A model generated the notes under the pieces. It did no database searches, was not told the DNA's origin, and saw only the letters and a program-made list of their open reading frames with translations. Shown one piece after another: positions 48,236 through 59,720 of a stretch of 64,000 nt of DNA. Numbering within the stretch: the stretch's first letter is position 1; every line of letters begins with the position of its first letter. The stretch covers positions 258,777,386-258,841,385 of the forward strand of contig NC_081406.1 of NCBI RefSeq assembly GCF_030272615.1, read 5' to 3'. A program made the position numbers and the translations under genes. This stretch comes from Cryptomeria japonica (taxonomy: Eukaryota > Streptophyta > Pinopsida > Cupressales > Cupressaceae).

Positions 48236-48600
48236 AACCATTGAAGTGAAACCATGAAACATTAAATGTGAATTTTAAAAACCCATTAATAGTGATGTTG
48301 GAAACCGAAATCTTTTAAACCCTCAAACATTTTTTTAAAAATTGAATGCCCTGAAACCACTAAAGCAAACTCTGCAAACGATTGGAAGGGTTCAAAACCA
48401 TTTGAGCAGTGAAAGCATTCAAACCATTAAAACATCAAAACCATTGAAACCCTCAAACATCAACACTGAAATGTAAAACCCATTAACAGTGATGCTTGAA
48501 ATCCAAATTTATAACCATTTTTTTAGCAATGTGTTAGTCGAAATCTAATACATGCAACCAATTTTAACAGTGATGTATGAAATTAAAACCTTTTTTTTTG
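48236..48600. repeat. Degenerate tandem repeat around CCCATTAAYAGTGATG
   Basis: AACCCATTAATAGTGATG (about 48281), AACCCATTAACAGTGATG (about 48478) and TTTTAACAGTGATG (about 48562) lie within GAAACC/TTGAAACC-rich sequence. Spacing is about 200, then 85 bases. It continues the repeat interrupted by the solo LTR. Confidence 0.65.
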
Positions 48601-49867
48601 GAAAAGTCACCATTAAAAACACAGTAGAGCTTGAACAGGGGATTATGATTCCCTTTTTGCATGTATTTGTGTTCATGAGCACATCATTTAGTGTTCAGAA
48701 ACACAATGACCTGCTGAAACATAAATGGACACACAAACGAAGTAATGGTCGACATAACACAGTGTCAAAAAAATTGTAAAAGAGGAAAGGAAAATGCAAA
48801 AAAAAAAAGTGAATGGAATCAGTGGGCCTTAGTGAGGAGAAAACCTCACTTGGGTTGAAGATGAATGACGGCTTTGAGCCCCATATCGATGGCATCCTGT
48901 CCTCAATGCCATCGAAATCTGCAAAAACCACATAACACGGAAGTACAGAGGAAACATTGAAAAATTGAAACCCCAAACAAAATGAGAAACCAGGTAAAGT
49001 GACAAGAAAACCAGTCCTTGTACTTGGCAAAGGGTGCACACATTCTGACTCCATCTCAAATTCCTTCAATGTCATCGTGAATAGGATGTGGTGCGAAACA
49101 AAACAACGATTGCAAAGAGCGTGCCAAACACACCAACTTCGACAAGCAGTGAAATGCAAAGGGGTGGGCGCATTGAATGTTGTTGTGCATGAAAAGCGCA
49201 AAGAGTTAGGTGCAGTAAGGGTGAGGTGACACGTAGTAAATGCAGTTGCAAGGAAACTTTGGAAGTGGTGGCGAGAACGTTGGACGAAGAGGTTGGTGAA
49301 TTGGGTGGCAATGTAGAAGAATGCCATGCAGCGACCTCGTTCAAAGTTGTCGGATATTGTAAATGGTTAATGGGGTGGGACCAGCCATGTTCTGGTCGAT
49401 GCACCGAATAGGCATAATATCGACCACTCCCACGAATGTGTGCGGTACACATGGCATCAAACCGAGTTGGCGGTCAGGATCACGTTCTGGGGTAGCCAAC
49501 TTGGTGGTTGACATGGCAGGAGATAAAAGTTGGTCTCTGAGCCACGTGGACCCCCGAAGTTAAGGTGTGCACATTCTAGCTCCTCTCCGCTAATTTTAAT
49601 GATATAAAAACACATAAAATCTAAGAAACAAATGAGAACAAAGGTGACAATAATAACATTAAACAATACGATTGAAAAAATTGTGTTTATAGCAGAGCAT
49701 TCTAGCTAAAAGAAGTTGACATCCAAAAAAAACGTAGGCCTCACAAAGGCACAAGATGAGTTAGTGCATCTGGTACAACCACTTTCAATGGTCATCTATA
49801 TCTCTCTGAACGGACTACTTTTACCCTCTGATTTCATTTTGTTGGCATTGAAACCAGAGGCTAAAAC
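48601..49867. other. Upstream region of the monooxygenase gene
   Basis: Relatively GC-rich between about 49000 and 49560. Overlapping open frames on both strands (for example a 210-codon minus-strand frame at 48695-49327) have no family features and are not called. It contains a G-box (49542-49549). Probably promoter and leader of the downstream gene. Confidence 0.45.
49542..49549. promoter_or_regulatory. G-box CCACGTGG
   Basis: A perfect palindrome with the ACGT core bound by plant bZIP and bHLH factors, about 320 bases before the monooxygenase ATG. Position and sequence fit a light or stress-response element; function is inferred. Confidence 0.45.
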
Positions 49868-50181
49868 ATGTCCTCCTCAATGGAATTTGATGAAATGGCA
49901 GCGTTTGGGAGAGGACCAGACTTAGACATTGCAATTGCAGGTGGGGGATTGGCAGGTTTGGCTCTTGCCCTTGCCCTTCAACACAGAGATATCGAAGCCC
50001 ATGTCTTTGAATATCACCCATATTTTAAGGCTGATACGGCTACTGCAATAGGCATTGGTCCCAATGTTGTCACTACTCTTGAAGGGATTAAGCCTAGCTT
50101 GAGCTCCATCATCTCCCAAGCAGGCTCTTACACAAATAATATCAAGCTCACCTATTTTAGAGATGAGAAGGAAGATTCGCC

Positions 50182-50689
50182 TGTTTGGTGTGGAGCCTGA
50201 TCAGTCTCCAAGTGGGAGATTGTTGAAATGTGGCAACTGATCAGCAAAGTACTGTACACTCAGCATGTATCCTTGTCGAGGTCTGGGGTCGGGCTGGGCC
50301 CCAGGCAGGAGTTTGGGGGTGGCAACCCCCGAGAAAAGTGGGGGTTCGAGGGCGACAGCCCTCGAGAAAATTTTATTTTTTTTGCCATTTTTTCATTGAT
50401 GAAAACCGACATTGTAATAAAACCCTAAAAAAGCCGACTTTGTTTGTTGCCCTAAAAACGCATGTTATAAGCGGTTGGGATGCTTAAGGCATTGGAAGGT
50501 TGATGTACTATTTTTGCTGGATAATAAGAAAGATTGGACGATTGTGTATGGTGGACGTAACCCATTCTGGGTGAACCACGTTAAATCTCTGTGTTATCTA
50601 TGTCCTATTTTATTTCTTTATCTTTTGTATTTAAATCTGCATATAATTGTTAGTTCATGTTTGTTTCGGATCTGTTTGAAACCCTAACA
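50182..50689 (+). repeat. 5' LTR of the copia element
   Basis: 508 bp. The first 45 bases contain a copy of the polypurine context (CTCCAAGTGGGAGAT followed by TGTTGAAATG). It has a GC-rich repeat not fully present in the 3' LTR (AACCCCCGAGAAAAGTGGG). Confidence 0.88.
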
Positions 50690-50691
50690 AT

Positions 50692-50703
50692 TGGTATCAG
50701 AGC
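50692..50703 (+). promoter_or_regulatory. Primer-binding site (initiator tRNA-Met)
   Basis: TGGTATCAGAGC, two bases after the LTR end, standard for Ty1/copia. Confidence 0.88.
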
Positions 50704-50749
50704 GAGGTTTTCTGTAAATTGGCAGGACTTTCAGATTTGAGTGGGAGCA

Positions 50750-53700
50750 ATGGAGGATTCTCAATTCAAGGTTGAAAAGTTTAACAGCCAAAATTATCAG
50801 TTATGGAAAATGCAGATGGAAGATTACCTGTATCAAAAGGATTTGTGGTGGCCATTGGAAGGAAAGGCAAAGAAACCGACCACAATGTCAGATGAAGAGT
50901 GGGACATTTTAGATAGAAAGGCACTAGGATCCATTCGATTGTGCCTCGCACCGTCTGTAGCATTCAATATAACAGAAGCAAAAATGGCTATAGATTTGAT
51001 GGCAACATTGGCTAAGTTGTATGAGAAACCCTCAGCTTCGAATAAGGTATTTCTTATGAAGCATTTGTTTAATTTGAAAATGAGTGAGGGAGGATCTATA
51101 GCAGAGCACTTAAATGAATTTAATACAATTACCAGTCAATTGTCTTCGGTAAAAATTACCTTTGCAAAAGAGGTTAGGGTTCTCTTGATTTTATGTTCTT
51201 TGCCAGAAAGCTAGAATAGCTTGGTTATGACTGTAAGTAACTCTGTCTCTGGTAAAAATACTTTGGTATTTGATGATATCGTTGGTGTTATCCTAAGCGA
51301 GGAAATGCGAAGGAAAAGCACAGGTGAGACTCCAACATCATCGGGTAGTGTTTTGAATGTGGAGAACAGAGGAAGATCAAAGGAAACAGGAAAAGGCCCT
51401 GAGAATGAGAAGTCACGAGGGAAGTCAAAGAAAGGACACTCTCAATCTAGAGGAAAGAAAGATTGCTAGTACTGCAGAAAGCCTGGTCATCTAAAGAAAG
51501 ACTGTTGGTCTCGGAAAAACAAAGAAGGAGACAAAAATGAAAATGACAGTAAGGAAGCTAATATTGCAAGTAATACTTTACAAGATGTTTTAATCTTATG
51601 TTTGGATAATGTTAATGATTCCTGGGTAATAGATTCTGGGGCTTCATTTCATACTACACCCCATAGAAAATATTTTCTAGATTATGTTCAAGGTGATTTT
51701 GGACAGGTATATTTGGGTGATGATGAGCCCTATCAAATTTTTGGAAAAGGAAAGATAAAGATCAAGTTGCAGAATGGTAATGACTGGTTTCTGTAGGAGG
51801 TAAGACATGTTCTTAATTTAAGAAGAAATTTAATTTCTGCAGGGCAACTAGATAGTGAAGGTTGCATAGTTACCTTCTCAGACAATATGTGGAAGGTCAC
51901 TAAAAGATCATTAGTAGTAGCTAAAGGTGCGAAGGTAGGCACATTATATCTGTGTACTGGTGACACTTACTCTACCTTAGCTGCTACAGATAAAGTTACT
52001 GCAGGAACAACAATAATAAATGTTGCAAGAATAGATTCGATAATGTGGCACCATAGGCTTGGGCACATGAGTGAGAAAGGGATGAAAATTCTTCACTCCA
52101 AAAATCTATTGCTAGGACTAAAGAAGATTGATTTAGAGTTCTGTAAAAACTGTGTTTCTGGTAAACATAAAAGAGTCAGATTTATCAAGGTTGGGAAAGA
52201 GAAGAGTGAGAAGTTAGAGCTTGTACATTCAGATGTATGGAGACTGGCTCAAGTATCATCTCTTGGTGGCTCTTGTTATTATGTTATTTTTATTGATGAC
52301 TCAACCAGAAAAACATGGGTATATTTCCTAAAGCAAAAATTAGATGTTTTTGAAACTTTTAAGAAATGGAAAGCTTTGGTTGAGAATGAGACAGGAAAAA
52401 GGTTGAAGTGTCTCAGATCGGATAATGGAGGTGAGTATTGCAGCAAAGCATTTGAATATTATTGTTCCTTAAATGGGATTCGAAAGCAGAAGACAGTTCC
52501 AGGAACTCCACAGGAAAATGGTGTGTCAAAGAGAATGAATAGGACCATCATGGAACGTGCGAGGAGCATGAGATTGCATGCTGGATTGCCCTTACATTTT
52601 TGCGCAGATGTTGTACATACTGCTGTCTATTTGATAAATAGAGGACCTTCAACCCCTTTGGATGGTGGTATTCCAAAGGAGGCATGGACTGGTAAAAAGG
52701 TAAATTATTCTTTTCTAAAAATTTTTGGTTGCAAAGCTTTTGTCCATGTTGATAAAGAAAATAGAACCAAGCTTGATGTTAAATCTCATAAATGTACCTT
52801 CATTGGATATGGGATAGATGAATATGGCTATCGGTTATGGGATTTTGAAAATAAGAAAATAATTAGAAGTGGAGATGTTATATTCAATGAGAAGGTTATG
52901 TATAAAGAACAGATGTAGGAAAAGAAGCATGAACAGGACAAACAAGAATATGTGGTGTTGGATAAGATTCCTGAAAATGAAATGCCACAGGTATCTGATG
53001 CTCAGCAACAACAGATTGTCCCACAAACTCCTGCAAGTGTTAGACATTCTACGAGGACAAGTAGACCCCCTGAAAGATTTTCTCCTTATTTGTATTCTAT
53101 TTTATTAATGGATTCTGGTGAACCAGAAGAATATGAAGAAGCAATGCAGGTAGATGCCAAACAACAGTGGGAGCTAGGCATGAAAGAGGAGATGGACTCC
53201 TTGATGAAAAATAAGACTTGGGACTTAGTCCCTTTACCTGCAGAAAAAAGAGCCTTGCCTAACAAATGGGTTTATCGGCTGAAGGAGGAGGAAGGAGGTC
53301 AGAAAAGATATAAAGCCAGACTTGTGGTAAAAGGTTTTGCACAGAAAAAGGGTATAGATTATGATGAAATATTTTCTCCAGTTGTAAAAATGACTTCAAT
53401 TAGAACTGTACTTAGTCTTGTGGCTACAGATGATTTACATCTTGAATAATTAGATGTCAAAACAGCTTTTCTCCATGGAGATTTGGAGGAGGAAATTTAC
53501 ATGTTGCAACCACAGGGATATGAGGTCAAAGGTAAGGAGAACTTGGTGTGCAGGTTGAAGAAAAGTTTGTATGGCCTAAAGCAAGCACTCCGACAATGGT
53601 AATTAAAATTTGATAGTTTCATGGCTGAACACGGTTATCATAGATGTCATTCTGATCATTGTGTATATTTTAAGAGATTTGATAATGACAATTATATTAT

Positions 53701-54673
53701 CCTGTTGCTTTATGTTGATGACATGCTTGTTGCTGGGTCTAACATGCAACATATAAATGATCTTAAATAGAAATTAGCCAGGTCATTTGCTATGAAGGAT
53801 TTGGGTGCAGCTAAGCAAATTCTCGGTATGAGGATTACACGGGACAGGAAAAATAGAACCTTGAATTTGTCCCAAAGTGAGTATATAAAGAAGGTGTTGA
53901 AAAGATTTATCATGCAGGATGCAAAAGCAGTTAGTACACCTTTGGCTAGTCATTTCAAATTGACTAAGGAAATGTGCCCAAAGACACAGGAAGAGGTTAA
54001 TAAAATGTCTAATATCCCGTATTCATCAGCTGTTGGCAGTTTGATGTATGCAATGGTATGCACAAGGCTAGATATTGCACATGCAGTGGGAGTTGTGAGC
54101 AAGTTTATGAGTAATCCGGGGATGGAACATTGGAATGTTATGAAATGGATTCTTCAGTATTTGAAAGGAACTACTACGAAGATATTATGTTTCAAAGGAT
54201 CTAATGCTGCTCTAAGTGGATTTGTTGACTCTGATTTGGCAGGTGATATTGATTCATGGAGGAGTACTACAGGATATGTTTTTACTATAGGGGGAACTGC
54301 AGTCAGTTGGATTTCTAGGCTACAAAAGGTTGTTGCACTTTCAACCACTGAAGCTGAGTATGTTTCTGCTACAGAAGCCAGCAAGTAGATGATTTGGTTG
54401 CAATGTTTTATGGAGGAATTGGGTCAGACACAAGAGGATAGCCCATTGTATACTGATAGCTAGAGTGTCATTCATCTTGCGAAGAACTCTGCTTTTCATT
54501 CAAGGACAAAGCACATTCAGCTCAGGTACCACTTCATCCGGACTGTTTTGGAGGAGGGTCAGTTATGGCTTGAGAAGATTCACACAAGTGATAATCTTGC
54601 TGATATGTTCACAAAGGCAGTTCCATAGGAGAAGCTGATTTCTTCATCAGTTTCTATTGGTCTTCTTGATTGA
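50750..54673 (+). pseudogene. Copia gag-pol polyprotein with in-frame stops
   Basis: 1308 codons in a single frame from ATG 50750 to TGA 54671-54673. Gag (KFNSQNYQLWKMQMEDYLYQ) and zinc knuckle YCRKPGHLKKDC (about 51470). Protease SWVIDSGASFH (about 51615). Integrase HHCC (WHHRLGHMSEKG...CKNCVSGK), GAG-pre-integrase, and a core with D (HSDVW), D (RSDNGGEY) and E (PQENGVSKRMN). RT has [29 protein letters not shown] and YVDDMLVAG (about 53715). RNase H has FVDSDLAGD and LSTTEAEYVS. Stops: eight TAG and two TAA, none clearly at a frameshift. The HLE/LDVKTAF break at 53447 and QW/LKFD at 53600 are the TAA sites. The product would reverse-transcribe and integrate the element; it is now defective. 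Confidence 0.92.
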
Positions 54674-54760
54674 TAATTGTGGAATTTATACCAGTCGAGT
54701 CTTAGTGTTTTATCCAGCAGATGTTGCATGTACAGTGGTGTTGTGTAGTATCAGTCTCCA

Positions 54761-54770
54761 AGTGGGAGAT
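54761..54770 (+). promoter_or_regulatory. Polypurine tract of the copia element
   Basis: AGTGGGAGAT directly before the TG of the 3' LTR. The same CTCCAAGTGGGAGAT string recurs about 40 bases inside both LTRs. Confidence 0.8.
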
Positions 54771-55244
54771 TGTTCGGTGTGGAGCCTGATCAGTCTCCAA
54801 GTGGGAGATTGTTGAAATGTGGCGACTGATCAGCAAAGTACTGTACACTCAGCACGTATCCTCGCCGAGGTTCGGGGCCAAGTCAGGCCCCAGGTAGGGG
54901 TTCGGGGGTGGCAGCCCCTGAGAAATTTTATTTTTTTTGTCGTTTTTTCATTGATGAAAATCGACATTGTAATAAAACCCTAAAAAAGCCGACTTTGTTT
55001 GTTGCCCTAAAAACGCATGTTATAAGCGGTCGGGATGCTTAAGGCATTGGAAGGTTGATGTACTGCTTTTGTTGGATAATAAGAAAGATTGGACGATTGT
55101 GTATGGTGGACATAACCCATTCTGGGTGAACCACGTTAAATCTCTATGTTATCTGTGTCCTGTTTTATTTCTTTATCTTTTGTATTTAAATCTGCATATA
55201 ATTGTTAGTTCATATTTGCTTCGGATTTGCTTGAAACCCTAACA
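54771..55244 (+). repeat. 3' LTR of the copia element
   Basis: 474 bp, collinear with the 5' LTR apart from a shorter GC-rich repeat. It ends AAACCCTAACA. Confidence 0.88.
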
Positions 55245-55645
55245 CTGCCCAGAATAACAAATGTGCCGCCCAAGAAATATATTACTGTTAGGTGGAAATC
55301 TGTGCAGGAAATCTTGGCAAGTTTAGTTGATAGCAAAAGAATTGTTTTCTCCCATAAGCTTATAGGGTATCGGCCTTCTAAGGTCTGTGTCTCTTGTTCT
55401 TGCTTTATTTTTGTTGTAATTTCCCCAAAAAAATGTTTGATTACATATTGTATGCAATTGGAGGACGGTGTTGAGGCCTATTTTAGATGTGGAAATGCCT
55501 TGGATAGAATAAAAGTTGTGTGGACTAAGCTTCTAATTGGAGTAGATGGAATATGGTCTGCTGTAAGAAAATAGATGGTGGGGGATTCTCCAAGGTACCT
55601 CAATTTGGTGCATTGGAATGCAGCGCTATACAACCCAGATCTCAA

Positions 55646-57453
55646 GTAAGCATTAGACTTAGTTATGATTATGTATTGCAACGGATTGTGTTTTACCCTA
55701 ACTTGAACATGGGATTTAGCAGAGTTTATAAGGGCATAAAAGAGGGGCAAATTATTGCGCGAACCATGGAGAATATGCAGGCCCACAACATTATAGCCCA
55801 TGCATGTACCCGTTTAGCTTTTGATTAGACCTTTAGGGAACCATGATCCACTGCAAATTTCTCCTTTAATCACTGCAGAACAGGAGATTAGTTTTGTGGT
55901 AGGTTTTTATAGAGACCCTAAATGGGACTGTTTTCCACACTCCTGGATTTTGATATCATGACTTAGTTTAGTGGTAAGTTAGAATTTGCAATCCATTTAA
56001 ACAGGAGAAGTAGAAGTTTTTGTAGCTTTATATGGCTAACTAAATTCCTAAATTTCAACCTGAGTGGTTCCAGAATTTGACAATGGAAGAAAGATTAAGA
56101 GTGCACGAGGAATATACGAAATGGGTTTATTCATATCCCAACAAGCAAGAGTGTGACCCTGATTCCACCTATTTCAAGTGAATATGTTTCTAAACTTGCT
56201 AAAATTCCTGCGGGCCAGGTAATAGCGGCTTGTATGTTTAAGCTTTGTAAGAGGACCTGATTAAGATTCTTGTCCAGTTAGACCAGATGCTAGAACAGGG
56301 CTTGCATTTCTACATCATTAATGATTAGTTTAGGAAGTGTAAAGTAGCAGTCACAATTGGAATGAATGCACCGCCTGTACACCAGTTAATTTGAGATACT
56401 GCAGTGAACCCCAAATTAAATAGAATTGCTAAAAGTGAAATCATTTACTAGTAAATATTTTATACTTCGACAGGGAAGTCATGAATGCGAAAGCATCAAA
56501 GTGCAGACTTGTATTTCAGAGTTTACAGTTGTAAAGTTCGGTCAATGATATTTACATTTTTATTTCTTAAAACAAAACCAAGTGAGGCAAATGAAAGATC
56601 ATGGTCTAAATCTTCTATGGTATCACATAGAATGTCAATCATTTCTTATAAACATTAATCCATGTACCTAGTTGTAATCAATAGCTAGAAGCATTCATTT
56701 TTTAAGTTCAATGTATCTTTAAATAAAAATTATAAACGTTTAATTTTTATAAAAGTTAATTTAATATTATTGAAGATCAATATATTCTCAATATTTTTTA
56801 ACAATTAAAGTAATCATCCATGCATAAATATCTATTGTCAATGTGCATTCACATCGTTTGACTCATGATTTGAAAAATAATTTAAAATATATTTCAAAAG
56901 TATTTAAATAAATGGATTCGTTATAAAGGTCAACAAACTAAATCATGTTAAATACCTCTAACAAAATTCAAAATGACTATGACCAATGTAGAGGTCAAGT
57001 TGCAAAATGAATAGAGTGGCCAACATTCAAATATATCATTGTGCTCTATATAATGGATGGAAGCCTAAAATAATTGCTCATTATAAAGACCCAATGAAAA
57101 AAGTACTACATGCAACCATATGTTTACTTAATAAATAAAGTCATGATGATACTCAAGTAAGCCCCTACATGCCTATAATGTGTCAACATACAAATGATCT
57201 ATGAATCCATGAAAGTGCATGTGGGTTCTCAAAGTGTATAGAATAGTTGTTCCACTATCACAATATGTGTCACTCTACTAGATGATGCTCTCCCTCAACA
57301 AGCAAGAGAGAGAGAAAATAATTTTCATCCACCTGATGTCAATAAATAATAATTAGTCTATGTCAATATCAAAATATCATAAAAACGAACTATTGATAAC
57401 AATTAAAATATTATGAAGCCCTCCCGGATAGTGTTTTCTACAATTGCTTCAAG
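55646..57453. other. Intergenic or intronic region after the monooxygenase exons
   Basis: AT-rich and without recognisable exons. A coding-like short frame (about 55685-55825) has no monooxygenase motif such as the late GD(x)6P segment. The 3' exons of the gene are absent or unrecognisable. Confidence 0.5.
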
Positions 57454-58110
57454 ATGATTTTAGATAACATATCTATGACTAGGTGGAAAACCCCCCCCGC
57501 AAGCCTCCTAATGGGATGGAGAAAAAAAGTTGTTGAACTTTGGAAGCTCCCCCCGGAGTTTGAAGTCTTCAACAACAATGCTAAAAACAAAAGGAAAATG
57601 ACCAAATGGTTAGCCCCAAAACCCCATTGGTATAAACTAAACTTTGATGGGTCTGCACAAAATGCCTGCCAGGCTAGTGGTGGAATCATCTGTGACCACA
57701 TGGGGAACACTGTGGCAGCTTATGTTGGCAACCTAAAGAACCATACTGTCACCCAGGCGGAGGAAATGGCTCTCCTATGGGGTCTGAGGTTTACCAATTC
57801 CATTGGCCCTAAACAACTGGAAATTGAAGGTGACTCGCAGATTATAGTGGAAATGGTGAGTGGGAGATCTACTGCTGGGTGGAAAGTTGATTATATTTTG
57901 AGGGATGTTAGAATTATTATGGTTAATCTTGATGGCTTCACCATTTGACATGTCTTTAGAGAAGGGAATGTGGTTGTGGACTCCATGGTGGCAGTGGGAA
58001 GGCTGCAGAACGACTTACGATGTTGGAGGAACCCCAATTTGCTACCAGTTACCACCAAGGTGATCTTGGAGATTGATCCAAAGGATACTGGTCTACAAAC
58101 ACCCCAATAG
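57454..58110 (+). pseudogene. RNase H (RVT_3-like) domain protein remnant
   Basis: One frame of 218 codons with a single TGA near 57946. Motifs: WYKLNFDGSA (first Asp), GGIICDHMGN, AEEMALLWGL (Glu), EIEGDSQIIVEM (Asp), HVFREGNVVVDSM (the usual H.....N..AD end). It then ends at TAG 58108-58110. Such domains form the C-terminus of plant L1-type LINEs ('putative ribonuclease H' loci) and also exist as solo genes. No reverse transcriptase was found upstream, so it is a 5'-truncated LINE or a solo remnant. The active-site residues look intact. The stop (TGA, likely from CGA) precedes the last motif. Confidence 0.75.
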
Positions 58111-59720
58111 GCAATACTTGCTATTTCCACAACTTGACCTTAGAATCCCTCAAGGTTTTCTAGTCTTCTCCTTCACTAAAGAACTCAAATTTGGGTTACC
58201 AACTCAATCAACAAATTAATCATCACCTAGGGTCTTCACATGCCCTAACCAACTTGCCTCAATAATCAACACAACCCCATTTTCTTGGTTTACACAAAAA
58301 CTTCTTACCCAGGTGCAACCTAGGCCTACTTCTAGGAGCCCTGCCAGTCTGGTTTTCCCCACTAATTCAACTTTTTCCCAAAAAACTTACAAAAAAAATT
58401 AGACTTCCAGATACCCTTTTGAAAGTTGCATAACATATGTGAAACTCAACTATGGTTCTTTTGGACGAAATACCCTGACCAGTACCCTGCTACACATCGA
58501 CTAGGCCCAATTAGCCCTTTTTTTCATAGAAAGTACCAACAAATGGTATGACCACAACACCAAACCAAAAAACAATCTTGCCAAATGTTCCAAAATAATA
58601 TATTTTCCAACTTTCAAGGCAAGATATACTCATTTGACAAGTTACACACCAAACCCTCCTTTTTAGGCCTTCTAACCTAGGGCTTTCTCAAAACCACTCC
58701 TCCATTCACTTCCAGACTCAACCAAGGGTCATTTCACCTTGTATTCAACCCCCACAAACATATTCCAGCATAAAAATACCACCTTGTTAAGCTACTTCTT
58801 CTGCTTCTATACTTGTGCCTCCATTTTCATGCTTTTTCTCACACAAACAGTCACTTTTCATGGTGATCACCTATTCAATCTCTTTTCCCTACATTCTTGT
58901 CATTGGGTTAATTAAAAATACATTGATAGGGTCTCATTCCTCAAGAAAAAATAAAGACATAAAGAGGAATGAGCCCTAACTTCTCATTTTGACTCCAAAC
59001 TAACACAAAATGTGCACCTACAACAGGGTTCTTTTGGACAGTCAAAATAAATGATCAAAATAGATGTAAAAAATTTCAAAATGAATTCAAATGCTCATCA
59101 ATACCCAAAGTAATCACCTGCAATCCATTTCCAATCCTCGCAATGAAAGAAACAATCCAAATCAAGCAAGTAACTTTCGGATTTTGTATTAAAAAAAGAG
59201 CAGTCCATACAATGCAATTGTGATTCTTTTACCAAACTTCAATCTTGCCTTTCAGGTCATATAACATGAGGTATAAATCAATACAAACCTTCCCAAACTG
59301 ACCATAACTACCTTTCTCCTTAACAAACACCTAAACCTCTTGTTTGGCTAACTAACCGTTGGGTTTCAAATTTGAATTTGGCAATACTAGACATAATACT
59401 CTTAAACCTAATTTATCAACACCAAAGGTTGTATTTGAGCCTTATTACATCAAAATTACTCAACACAACCTAGTTAAACTCATTAGGCATCTTTTGTGCC
59501 ATTTTTACATATTTAGACTTAATAACCCTTATTAGGTCCATTTGCACTCATAACTCATTTCATTCTTCCTATTACATTCAAATGCCTTAATAGACTTTAT
59601 TACATCATTTCTATGTCCTTTAGACCCTTGACTCCATGTTCTATACCAAAATGGATTCATGTGCCTCCATGTCATAGGAAGTGCTCTTGAACCAGAGATG
59701 AAAAAAAACCAAGTCCAATA
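58111..59720. other. Intergenic region, no gene recognised
   Basis: C- and A-rich, strongly biased against G on the plus strand. It contains a hairpin-capable inverted repeat at 58927-58978. It may be the 3' part of the LINE or the leader of the following remnant. Confidence 0.5.
58927..58978. repeat. 15/16-bp inverted repeat with 21-base loop
   Basis: TAGGGTCTCATTCCTC and the reverse complement of GAGGAATGAGCCCTA pair with one bulged base. It could be a small foldback element or an RNA hairpin; no family was recognised. Confidence 0.6.

Larger units (their letters stand above)
50182..55244 (+). mobile_element. Ty1/copia retrotransposon (Tork/TNT-like) inside the monooxygenase exon
   Basis: LTRs 50182-50689 and 54771-55244, starting TGTTYGGTGTGGAG and ending CCCTAACA. 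The flanks are TCGCC and CTGCC, an imperfect five-base target duplication. Deleting it rejoins the host reading frame exactly. It has an initiator-Met primer site and the copia order gag, protease, integrase, RT, RNase H in one frame. The ORF has only nonsense mutations and no frameshift, so decay is moderate. Confidence 0.92.
49868..55645 (+). pseudogene. FAD-dependent monooxygenase gene split by a copia element
   Basis: Exon part 49868-50181 encodes MSSSMEFDEMAAFGRG and then the FAD-binding Rossmann start IAIAGGGLAGLALALAL with an acidic strand end (HVFE). The rest of the exon resumes at 55250 (RITNVPPKKYITVRWKS, SLVDSKRIVFSHKLIGY) and ends at 55382 before GTCTGT. A next exon, 55464-55645, holds the second FAD motif region GVDGIWSAVRK and GDSPRYLNLVHWNA. 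It has one TAG at about 55572. The family (zeaxanthin epoxidase / 3-hydroxybenzoate 6-hydroxylase-like) hydroxylates small aromatic or terpenoid substrates using NAD(P)H and O2. The C-terminal part is not found by 57 kb. Inactive because of the insertion, the stop and the missing 3' exons. Confidence 0.82.

Noticed and set aside
48695-49327. 210-codon minus-strand open frame rich in Phe, Cys and Ser
   Set aside because: Overlaps other open frames on both strands in a GC-richer stretch; no domain, no coding-like pattern. More likely promoter DNA of the monooxygenase gene.
55553-55828. A 91-codon frame after the monooxygenase exon
   Set aside because: Its first part is an off-frame reading of the exon and its second part lies past the splice donor with no monooxygenase motif.
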